A stretch of DNA of 54,523 nucleotides from Lentisphaerae bacterium GWF2_50_93. GTDB lineage: Bacteria > Verrucomicrobiota > Lentisphaeria > Victivallales > GWF2-50-93. The stretch spans positions 1 to 54,523 of the forward strand of contig MHBI01000106.1 of the NCBI GenBank assembly GCA_001804815.1. The letters run 5' to 3'. The translations under genes were made by a program, and so were the position numbers. The stretch's first letter is position 1, and each line of letters opens with the position of its first letter. Below are positions 24,961 to 32,831 of the stretch, in pieces. The notes under the pieces are model-generated. The model searched no databases and was not told the origin of the DNA. It saw nothing but the letters and a program-made list of their open reading frames with translations.

Positions 24961-25325
24961 TTATTATACAGGCATAATAGTCGTGGAACCAGCATTAGCG
25001 TCGAAAAACATAATTTAAAGGGGGCTACACATCCTGTCCCTATATTTGAACAGCCATTAGTGAAAAGCCCGAATGGAACTCCAAGCGTGACCTCCAGAAC
25101 ACCTACCGGAAGCATGAAGACTTCCACCATGTCCCAGAAAACATCCGGCATTCCCTTGGCGGCATTCCCAAGCCCTTTCAAGGCATATTGACCCGCCACT
25201 TCTGCAACAGGAATGGCATAAGGTGCGAGCATGGCAATGGTGACCGGATCCATTGCCTTGGCTTTTGGCAGTCCGGCTCCGCCAAACACAGCCAAAGTAA
25301 TAAGGACAATAAGGAGTTTTCTCAT
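24957..25325 (-). CDS. Small exported or membrane protein of unknown function
   Basis: A 122-residue protein starting MRKLLIVLITLAVFGGAGLP (signal peptide, probable cleavage after AKA), then a hydrophobic Ala/Gly/Pro-rich region with two likely membrane helices and four cysteines near the end (NGCSNIGTGCVAPFKLC). An upstream in-frame GTG at 25334 would add three residues; ATG 25325 has ACAGG at the right distance. Its stop overlaps the DciA-like start (ATGA). Conserved cysteines and glycine content suggest a small envelope protein; function unknown. Confidence 0.55.
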   Translation of the reverse strand: MRKLLIVLITLAVFGGAGLPKAKAMDPVTIAMLAPYAIPVAEVAGQYALKGLGNAAKGMPDVFWDMVEVFMLPVGVLEVTLGVPFGLFTNGCSNIGTGCVAPFKLCFSTLMLVPRLLCLYNK

Positions 25326-25395
25326 TTTATGCACCTGTTTAACCGGCGGATATTATAATCCTGTTAAATTAATTTTTCCAGAATCAAGATATTTA

Positions 25396-27009
25396 TTATA
25401 CCTTTTTATGCTTCTTCTGCTTCATCTTCTTGAACAATATGAATTCAACGGAATCAACCAGAGCCTCCCAGGAGGCTTCAATTATATTTTCGCTTACACC
25501 CACGGTTCCCCAGGTTTCCTGTCCATCCCCAGACTCGATTAGTACCCTGGTCTTGGCTGCCGTCCCATCCTTGCTGTCAAGAATACGCACTTTGAAATCC
25601 TTGAGATGCACATTCTCGATTTCAGGATAAAATCTCATAAGAGCTTTTCTTAATGCGAGATCCAGGGCATTTACCGGCCCATCTCCTTCGGCTGCAGTAA
25701 GTTCTTGTTTGCCAAGCACTTCAAGTTTTACCGTAGCTTCAGACAGGCAAGGCGCATCCTTGCCTCTTTTTTCAACTATCACCCGATATCCATGAAGCTT
25801 GAAGAACGGAGTATGCGATTTCAATACCTTCTTTGCAAGAATATGGAAAGAGGCGTCTGCGGCTTCAAACTCATATCCCTCGTTCTCCATTTTCTTCAAT
25901 GTCTGAAGTATCTCTTTTATTTCTTCGCCTTTTTCATCGATATTTATATTATGCTCGGCGATTTTCATCATTATATTGCTGCGCCCTGAAAGATCAGAGA
26001 TAAGCACTCTTCTCTTGTTTCCAACGATTTCCGGGACTACATGTTCAAAAGTCATGGGATTCTTACTTACGGCATTGACATGCATGCCCCCCTTGTGGGC
26101 AAAAGCGCTTTCTCCAACATATGGAAGGCGCTTATTTGGATTTATATTTGCCAGATCGTCAACAAAGAGGCTAACCTCCCTCATGTGATTGAGCTGGCCT
26201 TTCCCAATTGATGAAATCTTCATTTTCAGCTCTAAAGCCGGAATTATCGAACAAAGATTGGCGTTTCCACACCGTTCACCAAAACCATTGATTGTCCCCT
26301 GTACATGCCTAGCCCCGCTCTCAACAGCTGCAAGGGAATTGGCAACCGCCAGTTCTCCGTCATTATGGCAGTGGATCCCCAGAACAACTCCGTCAGGCAA
26401 TACACTTCTCACTTTCCGGCATATATCCGATACTTCTGACGGAATACATCCTCCGTTTGTATCACATAGGACTACTGAACTTGCCCCGTTTTCACATGCC
26501 AATTTGAGCACATCCAATGCATATTCCGGATTATCCTTGAAACCGTCGAAAAAATGCTCTGCATCAAAAATGACCTCTTTCCCATGACTTTTTATATAAG
26601 CACAGGAATCAGCCACTATTTCAAGATTCAAATCAGGTTTGATTTTTAAAACTTCATGCACGTGAAGAAGCCAGCTCTTACCAAATATCGTCACGACAGG
26701 AGTATTTGATTCAAGCAGCTTCCTGATATTATCATCCTGTTCAACAGGACAGCTCGCCCTTCTTGTACTGCCGAATGCCGCAATTTTGGCATTCTTGAAT
26801 TTCTTTTTTCTAACTTCTTCAAAAAAAGCCATATCTTTGGGGTTTGAGCCTGGCCACCCCCCCTCAATATAAGTAACTCCAAGCATATCAAGACGATCCG
26901 CAATACGAACTTTGTCATAAACGGAAAATGAGATACCTTCAGCCTGGGTACCATCCCTCAAGGTAGTGTCGTATATGCTTACATTGAATTTGAAATTTTT
27001 ATCAGGCAT
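25396..27009 (-). CDS. cimA: (R)-citramalate synthase
   Basis: A 537-residue enzyme of the isopropylmalate/citramalate synthase family that condenses pyruvate and acetyl-CoA, starting a threonine-independent route to isoleucine. The N-terminal barrel shows VSIYDTTLRDGTQAEGISFS and YIEGGWPGSNPKD, the form typical of CimA rather than LeuA, GIHCHNDGELAVANSLAA with the metal HxH, and GTINGFGERCGNANL. The C-terminal LeuA dimer/allosteric domain (about 400-520) ends ALVDSVEFILFK. No ilv/leu genes are adjacent. Confidence 0.92.
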   Translation of the reverse strand: MPDKNFKFNVSIYDTTLRDGTQAEGISFSVYDKVRIADRLDMLGVTYIEGGWPGSNPKDMAFFEEVRKKKFKNAKIAAFGSTRRASCPVEQDDNIRKLLESNTPVVTIFGKSWLLHVHEVLKIKPDLNLEIVADSCAYIKSHGKEVIFDAEHFFDGFKDNPEYALDVLKLACENGASSVVLCDTNGGCIPSEVSDICRKVRSVLPDGVVLGIHCHNDGELAVANSLAAVESGARHVQGTINGFGERCGNANLCSIIPALELKMKISSIGKGQLNHMREVSLFVDDLANINPNKRLPYVGESAFAHKGGMHVNAVSKNPMTFEHVVPEIVGNKRRVLISDLSGRSNIMMKIAEHNINIDEKGEEIKEILQTLKKMENEGYEFEAADASFHILAKKVLKSHTPFFKLHGYRVIVEKRGKDAPCLSEATVKLEVLGKQELTAAEGDGPVNALDLALRKALMRFYPEIENVHLKDFKVRILDSKDGTAAKTRVLIESGDGQETWGTVGVSENIIEASWEALVDSVEFILFKKMKQKKHKKV

Positions 27010-27104
27010 TGTTGCTCTTTCCTATCTTTATGATCCACCAATTTGACAAACAGTAAGATACTTCAAAAATCCGTCTTTGGCAAATTTAATACCTTAGGGA
27101 ACCT

Positions 27105-27923
27105 CTAAAGACCCTTCTTTTTCGACTCATTCCATAATTTTTCCATCTCCTCAAGCGAGCTTCCCTCCGGAGTCTTGTCTATCTCCGCAAGTCTTTCCTC
27201 TATGTACCTGAATCTCCTCTCGAATTTCTGGATTGTCCTGACGATGATCTCTTCAGCCGATTCAAGGTTCCTGTACCGGGCCAGATTCACAACTGAAAAA
27301 AGAAGATCCCCTATCTCCTCGTTGATCTCAGATTCATTACCGCCCCTGACAGCATTTTTAAGCTCGGCAATCTCCTCGTCGATCTTCTCAATGATCTGGG
27401 CTGAATTGCTCCAGTCGAAACCGACCTTGGCCGCCTTCCTTTGAATCTCGTGCGCCCTCAAAAGAGAAGGCAGATGCCTGGGAACTCCGTCCATTATGGA
27501 ATTCCTTTTTATGTTCCTGTTCTTTTTTTCCGTCTTCTTGATATCATCCCACATCTTTATCACTGCCGCCGAATCAGGAGCTTTCCTGTCCGCAAACACG
27601 TGGGGGTGCCTTCTTATCATCTTCTCCGTGATCCCGTCCGCTACATCCTTGAAGGTAAATCTTCCTTTTTCCTCGGCGATCTGGGAATGGAATACTATAT
27701 GCATCAGAAGATCTCCCAGTTCCTCGCATATCCCCTGATCGTCATTGTCATCAATCGAGTCCATCAGCTCAGCACTCTCCTCGACCAGGTACTTCTTGAG
27801 GGACTTGTGCGTCTGTTCGCGATCCCACGGACAGCCCTTCTCCGAACGGAGCTTCCTCATCACGGAAATAAGTTCATCGACAGGATTTTGATTCTTTAAG
27901 GATTTAGCCATAGGAAGGACCAT
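27105..27923 (-). CDS. mazG: Nucleoside triphosphate pyrophosphohydrolase
   Basis: A 272-residue MazG with two tandem all-alpha NTP-PPase domains. The first shows GCPWDREQTHKSLKKYLVEE, EESAELMDSI and EELGDLLMHIVFHSQIAEE with the EExxE...ExxD metal motif; the second has VGFDWSNSAQIIEKIDEEI and EEIGDLLFSVVNLARY. It cleaves (d)NTPs to NMP and PPi, cleaning aberrant nucleotides. The ATG at 27923 is preceded by CGGAAAA; an ATG at 27911 is possible. Confidence 0.93.
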   Translation of the reverse strand: MVLPMAKSLKNQNPVDELISVMRKLRSEKGCPWDREQTHKSLKKYLVEESAELMDSIDDNDDQGICEELGDLLMHIVFHSQIAEEKGRFTFKDVADGITEKMIRRHPHVFADRKAPDSAAVIKMWDDIKKTEKKNRNIKRNSIMDGVPRHLPSLLRAHEIQRKAAKVGFDWSNSAQIIEKIDEEIAELKNAVRGGNESEINEEIGDLLFSVVNLARYRNLESAEEIIVRTIQKFERRFRYIEERLAEIDKTPEGSSLEEMEKLWNESKKKGL

Positions 27924-27948
27924 TTTTCCGGGAAGGACTTGGGATGGA

Positions 27949-28302
27949 TCATCCCTGTTTTTTTCTCATAATCGCTTCACGAATATCGGTAGGGATGTCA
28001 TTGAAATGCGTGTATATGGTGCGTTTGCCGTCTATGAAGACAGTGTATTTGCTCTGCATCTCGTCAATTTTCTCATAGCTTTCAATCTGGCTGCGCAGCC
28101 CTTCATCCATATCCTTCAGTGAATCATAAATGAAATATTTGCCTTCACTTTTGATTATATAGTGCTGGGGCGGCGGAGTTACGGCAATCGGCAGGGTATG
28201 GACATTCCTTGAACCTTTTTCATCTTCAAGGAATTTCACAACAGACGAGGATTCTTTGTCCTCGGTCTTTTTCTTACCGAAAAATATGTCCAGGAAACCC
28301 AT
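27949..28302 (-). CDS. Small conserved-looking protein of unknown function
   Basis: A 117-residue soluble protein with a short hydrophobic start (MGFLDIFFGKKK), a charged linker, then a compact domain: HYIIKSEGKYFIYDSLKDMDEG, KYTVFIDGKRTIYTHFNDI and a basic end (MRKKQG). The alternating strands suggest a small beta-sheet binding domain. It precedes mazG by 25 bases in the same direction and has GGAGGG before its start. Family not recognised. Confidence 0.6.
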   Translation of the reverse strand: MGFLDIFFGKKKTEDKESSSVVKFLEDEKGSRNVHTLPIAVTPPPQHYIIKSEGKYFIYDSLKDMDEGLRSQIESYEKIDEMQSKYTVFIDGKRTIYTHFNDIPTDIREAIMRKKQG

Positions 28303-28391
28303 AATCCCTCCAATACTGAGCTTTCAATTATATAACAAAATCCTGTTTAATGCAATAGCATCCAGACAATTTTTTGAAGTAAAGTGTTTAG

Positions 28392-28409
28392 TCCGGGAGA
28401 TCCCCCGGA
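28392..28409. repeat. GC hairpin downstream of tRNA-Phe
   Basis: TCCGGG-AGATCC-CCCGGA, a six-base stem 17 bases after the tRNA 3' end on the minus strand. There is no T run, so termination is possible but not certain. Confidence 0.35.
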
Positions 28410-28425
28410 GAACAGGATAGAAAAT

Positions 28426-28501
<76 letters not shown>

Positions 28502-28558
28502 ACTTTTTATAAGGCGCAATAATAAACAACCATTTTTACATTTTGCAACATTCGATAT

Positions 28559-28582
28559 AAAAAATCCCTACAGGGATTTTTT
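28559..28582 (-). terminator. Intrinsic terminator of the sugar isomerase gene
   Basis: AAAAAATCCCT (28559-28569) and AGGGATTTTTT (28572-28582) form a stem with a T run on the minus strand directly after the stop codon at 28584. By symmetry it may also work for plus-strand transcripts. Confidence 0.8.
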
Positions 28583-28583
28583 A

Positions 28584-29354
28584 TTACTTCATGAAGCCTT
28601 CAAAAAGAGTCTTCGCCTCAGCAAGTTCTTTCATTGGATCACCGGAAGGCATGAATTCCATACCCCAGTATCCGTCATATCCAGCCTCCATGGTCTTCTT
28701 CACTATGGTGCCATAATCGATCGCGCCGTTCTTCTTGGGCTTGTCCCTCTTTGGAATGTCGGCAACATGCAGATGCCCCGTATATGGAATGTTGAAAGGA
28801 AGTATTTCAGCCGAATTCTCGCTCATCATCTCCATGTGGTAGATGTCATAAAGGACTTTCAAATAAGGAGATCCTATGGCTCTGGCAATGCTGAAACCAT
28901 AGCGTGAGCTGTCCGCCTGGTAGTCCTCATGATTGAAGATATTGAACACCTCGAACAGAAGCATCACTTTCTTCTTTTCAGCATCCTCCACAACCTGTTC
29001 AATCGCAGTCTTGCAGTTCCTGATCCCCTCACAGTCTGGCTGCCCCATCCTGTTGCCGCTGAAGATTATGAGCGCCTTGATCCCTGCTTCGGATGCAGAA
29101 TCTATGCTCTCCCTTATGCGCGGTATCAGCCTTCCATGGTTCTCCTTGCGGTTCAGCCCATGAGGTATGCAGTCAGGAAAAATGCCCTCGTTAAGTATCT
29201 CAAGCCCTGCGGATTTCGCAGCCTCCAGCCTTTCCCTCGGCACCATCTCCAGCCCTGTAAAACCCATCTTCTTGAGTTTCGCATAGTATTCCTCAGGTTC
29301 AAGTCCGGCTTTTCCAAAGAACGCCCAGTCCGCAACACTCAGCTTCAACTTCAT
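28584..29354 (-). CDS. Sugar phosphate isomerase/epimerase (xylose isomerase-like barrel)
   Basis: A 256-residue AP-endonuclease-2 type TIM barrel, of the group that includes hydroxypyruvate isomerase. It shows LSVADWAFFGKAGLEPEEYY, KALIIFSGNR, MLLFEVFN (metal Glu), VLYDIYHMEMM (metal Asp and His), GHLHVADIP and GYWGMEFMP (metal Glu). The pattern VFNIFNHEDY is close to hydroxypyruvate-isomerase-like proteins. The ATG at 29354 has GGAG ten bases before it and gives the usual N-terminus; a TTG at 29378 would lengthen it. It follows the dehydrogenase gene on the same strand by 78 bases; the pair may degrade a sugar. Confidence 0.82.
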   Translation of the reverse strand: MKLKLSVADWAFFGKAGLEPEEYYAKLKKMGFTGLEMVPRERLEAAKSAGLEILNEGIFPDCIPHGLNRKENHGRLIPRIRESIDSASEAGIKALIIFSGNRMGQPDCEGIRNCKTAIEQVVEDAEKKKVMLLFEVFNIFNHEDYQADSSRYGFSIARAIGSPYLKVLYDIYHMEMMSENSAEILPFNIPYTGHLHVADIPKRDKPKKNGAIDYGTIVKKTMEAGYDGYWGMEFMPSGDPMKELAEAKTLFEGFMK

Positions 29355-29432
29355 ATTTTTCTCCAATTTAATTTCCAAAATTATATGCCGGCAGGATGCC
29401 GACGCTCCTAAATATAATTCCGCGCAGCGGAA

Positions 29433-30416
29433 TTATCTCCAGTCAAACAATATTCCCATGGTTTCCCCTCTTTTTTCATTCGCTGTCCTGTAAGCTTCAG
29501 CACACTGTCCAGGCTTATACTTGTGTGTGTTAAGTCCATCAAGGGCAAATCGTTCGGACCTGACCATTTCGAAGAAAAGATTTGAAATCAACCTGAAATC
29601 CCAGTCCGGGGTCTCATGGCAGTCATGCGCAGCCACGATATGCAGCCCCTTGGACATCACATCCGAGCTCAAATGCTGGCTTGCCGGACTTCCCGTATCC
29701 CCAAGTATCACAACCTTTCCAAACTTTTTGGCCGCCCTGAGCGCATCGCTGAACACCTGGTGGTGACCTGTACTGTCTATTACCGTCGCCGGCCCTTCCC
29801 CTCCGCAGATGGAGTTGATCTCGTCGATCGCCTCACCGAGAGGCTTCACAATGCCGTGCGTCACCCCTCCGCGCTTCGCCATTTCTATCCTCATCGCAAC
29901 GGAATCAACGGCAATGATAGGATAAGATCCCGCTGCAACGCACCACCTTATGGCCATCTGTCCTATAGGGCCTGCACCCACAACAACAACCGACTTTCCA
30001 AGCGAAAGATCTGCGACTTTCGCACCCATCGCGCTGATTTTCGCCAGCTTGAACCACGGCACATCCTCGTCTGAAACCTTCTCCGGCACGGCAATGCATT
30101 CATTTTCAACGACAACATGCGCCGAGGCATGCCCCCTGCGGATGGCAACCCTGTCTCCGGCTTTGACAGATGTAACCCCTTCTCCTGCTTTTTCAACTAT
30201 GCCACAGGCCGTATATCCAGGATAGAAGGGGTATTTCACCCAGTTGTCCCAATGCGTACCCGAGTCGAAGTTCCTGTTGAATACGATGTTCTCAGTTCCC
30301 GTGCTCATCAGGCTTGTGAGAGTCCTGACCTTGACTTCTCCGGCCTTTGGCTCGGGAAGATCGAATTTTTCCATTCCTACCTGGCATTTGCCCGTAAAAA
30401 CAAGTCTTCTTTCCAT
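29433..30416 (-). CDS. Medium-chain (zinc-type) dehydrogenase
   Basis: A 327-residue MDR-superfamily oxidoreductase. It has the GroES-like half (GEVKVRTLTSLMSTGTENIV, PFYPGYTACGIVEKAGEGV, VKAGDRVAIRRGHA) and the Rossmann half with VVVVGAGPIGQMAIRWCVAAG. The usual cysteine/histidine catalytic zinc ligands near the N-terminus are not obvious (the expected Cys region is SLMSTGTE), and there is no structural four-cysteine zinc loop, as in the bi-domain/L-idonate-like subgroup. It diverges from an AraC regulator, which likely controls it with the isomerase downstream. Confidence 0.82.
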   Translation of the reverse strand: MERRLVFTGKCQVGMEKFDLPEPKAGEVKVRTLTSLMSTGTENIVFNRNFDSGTHWDNWVKYPFYPGYTACGIVEKAGEGVTSVKAGDRVAIRRGHASAHVVVENECIAVPEKVSDEDVPWFKLAKISAMGAKVADLSLGKSVVVVGAGPIGQMAIRWCVAAGSYPIIAVDSVAMRIEMAKRGGVTHGIVKPLGEAIDEINSICGGEGPATVIDSTGHHQVFSDALRAAKKFGKVVILGDTGSPASQHLSSDVMSKGLHIVAAHDCHETPDWDFRLISNLFFEMVRSERFALDGLNTHKYKPGQCAEAYRTANEKRGETMGILFDWR

Positions 30417-30554
30417 TTCCGATTCCCATCTATTAAAATTTCACTTAATGTTCATTATCGGCTTTTGAAGACATAAGTTAACTAGAAGATATATTTCTTT
30501 CAATTTCCATTTTCGGCTATATATTCCATCAAACGGTCAAAAATGGAGAAATAC

Positions 30555-31316
30555 ATGAAGTCGCCAGTTGAATATGTCCTCATATATCCGCACAAGTTGA
30601 AGGCTGGCCACTATTGCCCCATGCATTTCCACGATCGCTTTGAGATTGTATTCCATCCGTCCGGAAAGGGGACAAGCAGATTGAAAACCGGAAAGACCAT
30701 TGATTTTGGACCGGGAGACGTCGTCATATACGGAAAGAACGAGCCACATGACCAGCGAATGGAGATTGACGGAATTGACCACTGCATTCAATTCCATGTC
30801 AATGACAAGGCTCTCATTGACAAGATAAAGCGCTGCGATGTCATCAATAACATCCGGTCCAGGTCAATATTGAAGGATCTCGAGGACATGTCTCATTGGC
30901 AGGATGAGGATTCACTGGAGGCGAAGAATTTCAGGACCGCATCTATCATCTATTCGCTTCTCTGGGAATCCGAAAGGAAAAAAGAAGAAACTCCCGAACC
31001 CGGATTCCAATTCGCCATGGAAGCGAAAAAAATAGTGTCTTCGGAAATCAACGCTCCCCCTTCAGTAGATGACATCGCAAGACGGATAGGAATAAGCGGA
31101 GAATACCTCCGCCATCTTTTTAAAAAGCAGTTCGGCGTTGGTCTGAAGGAATATTCCCTGGAAAAACGCCTCGAACGGGCCAAGGAACTGCTTCTCCATT
31201 CACCATTGCGGCTCAAGGAGATCTCTGAATCCTGCGGTTTCGCCAACGAACGCGCTTTCTGCACTGCATTCAAAGCCCGTACCGGAACAACTCCAGGTGA
31301 TTTCAAAAATAGATGA
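30555..31316 (+). CDS. AraC-family transcriptional regulator
   Basis: A 253-residue regulator. The N-terminal part is a cupin-like sugar-sensing domain (YCPMHFHDRFEIVFHPSG, GPGDVVIYGKNEPHDQR); the C-terminal 100 residues are two helix-turn-helix motifs (SVDDIARRIGISGEYLRHLF and LKEISESCGFANERAFCTAF followed by GTTPGDF). The ATG at 30555 has GGAG at 7 bases; an ATG at 30543 is weaker. It is divergent from the dehydrogenase-isomerase genes, a standard arrangement for control of the neighbouring operon, which is inferred. Confidence 0.9.
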   Translation: MKSPVEYVLIYPHKLKAGHYCPMHFHDRFEIVFHPSGKGTSRLKTGKTIDFGPGDVVIYGKNEPHDQRMEIDGIDHCIQFHVNDKALIDKIKRCDVINNIRSRSILKDLEDMSHWQDEDSLEAKNFRTASIIYSLLWESERKKEETPEPGFQFAMEAKKIVSSEINAPPSVDDIARRIGISGEYLRHLFKKQFGVGLKEYSLEKRLERAKELLLHSPLRLKEISESCGFANERAFCTAFKARTGTTPGDFKNR

Positions 31317-31360
31317 TTTCCACAGCGATGCAGCATGTGGATGAATCATATAATGATTTG

Positions 31361-32785
31361 TTACTTTTCGAGGTATTTATCAACTTTTGCGGCAAGTTCG
31401 CGGCCGGCGGCTATTGCCCTGACCACTAGCGAGGCTCCTGCGACTGCATCTCCTGCGGCAAAGACACCCTTTACATTGGTCATGCCGTTTTCATCTATTG
31501 CAATAGTGCCGTTCTTGGCAAGCTTAATACCTATGTCTGCTATCATTCCTTTTTTCTCGACACCGGTAAATCCCATAGCGACAAGTGCGAGATCCGCAGG
31601 AATCTTGAATTCGGAGTTTGGAACTTCTTTAAAAGTCTTCGGGCGCCCAAGAAGATCTGTCTCCCATTCGACTTTCACGCAGTTCAGACTCTTAAGTTTT
31701 CCATTTTCAGCCTCGAAAGATTTTGTCAGGATGTTCCACATTCTCTCACATCCCTCCTTCTGGCTGCTGGAGGTTCTTATAACATAAGGCCATTGAGGCC
31801 ATGGAGTTGAAGGATCCCTTGTCTCCGGAGGCTTTGGCATTATCTCAATCTGGACAACTGAACTTGCCCCGTGGCGGACAGATGTTCCAACACAGTCAGA
31901 ACCCGTATCTCCGCCTCCAATTACGACAACTTTCTTGCCTTTGGCTGTAATTTCCTTGCAGGCGAAGCTTTCCCTTCCAATCCTTTTGTTCTGCTGTGCC
32001 AGAAAATTCATGGCAAGATAGACACCATCAAGATCGCGACCGGGAATATTCAAATCCCTGGGCTCGCGCGCACCACAGGCTATGCAGACAGCATCAAAAC
32101 GGCTGAGGAGGTAATTCGCGGACATATCCCTTCCAATGGAAACTCCAGTTTCAAAAACAATGCCTTCGGCAGACATCAAATCAATTCTTCTTCTAATGAT
32201 TTTCTTGTCCAATTTAAAGTCGGGAATACCATATCTTAGGATTCCGCCAACCTTCTGATCCTGCTCAAAGACAGTGACACTATGTCCCATATGATTTAAT
32301 TGATCAGCTATCGCAAGACCTGCAGGTCCAGAACCTACAACTGCCACCTTTTTATCGGATCTTTTCTCAGGAGGCCGTGGTACAATATATCCTTCCTTGT
32401 ATCCTTTTTCTATTAAATTGATTTCAATCTGACGGATGGATACCGGCTCGCTGTTTAGTCCCACTGTACAGGCTGCTTCGCAAAGTGCCGGACAAATTCT
32501 GCCGGTAAATTCCGGGAAATTGTTGGTTGCATAAAGCAATTCAAGGGCTTCTTTCCAGTGTCCATGATAGACAAGGTCATTCCATTCGGGAATAACATTG
32601 CCCAAAGGACATCCGCAACCATGGCAGAAAGGAATACCGCAGTCCATGCAACGGGCCGCCTGCTCCTGGAGTTCCTCATCGTTGAGCCTCTTCTCGACTT
32701 CGTTATAGTCGAGAATACGCTCTTCCTTAGGCCTATACCCAGGTTCTTTTCTTGGTATTTCTATGAAACCTCTTGGTTTTCCCAT
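31361..32785 (-). CDS. gltD: Glutamate synthase (NADPH) small subunit
   Basis: A 474-residue flavoprotein that carries electrons from NADPH to GltB. The N-terminal cysteine domain contains CMDCGIPFCHGCGCPLGN and ICPALCEAACTVG, binding [4Fe-4S] clusters. FAD and NAD(P) sites are VAVVGSGPAGLAIADQL and VVVIGGGDTGSDCVG, with GVFAAGDAV near the end. The ATG at 32785 gives the standard start MGKPRGFIEIPRKEP and has AAGG before it; a GTG at 32809 would add 8 residues. It lies downstream of gltB in one operon. Confidence 0.94.
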   Translation of the reverse strand: MGKPRGFIEIPRKEPGYRPKEERILDYNEVEKRLNDEELQEQAARCMDCGIPFCHGCGCPLGNVIPEWNDLVYHGHWKEALELLYATNNFPEFTGRICPALCEAACTVGLNSEPVSIRQIEINLIEKGYKEGYIVPRPPEKRSDKKVAVVGSGPAGLAIADQLNHMGHSVTVFEQDQKVGGILRYGIPDFKLDKKIIRRRIDLMSAEGIVFETGVSIGRDMSANYLLSRFDAVCIACGAREPRDLNIPGRDLDGVYLAMNFLAQQNKRIGRESFACKEITAKGKKVVVIGGGDTGSDCVGTSVRHGASSVVQIEIMPKPPETRDPSTPWPQWPYVIRTSSSQKEGCERMWNILTKSFEAENGKLKSLNCVKVEWETDLLGRPKTFKEVPNSEFKIPADLALVAMGFTGVEKKGMIADIGIKLAKNGTIAIDENGMTNVKGVFAAGDAVAGASLVVRAIAAGRELAAKVDKYLEK

Positions 32786-32831
32786 GAGCCACCTTACAAT
32801 TAATTCCACAGGCCAGATGCCCGTGCTACAT

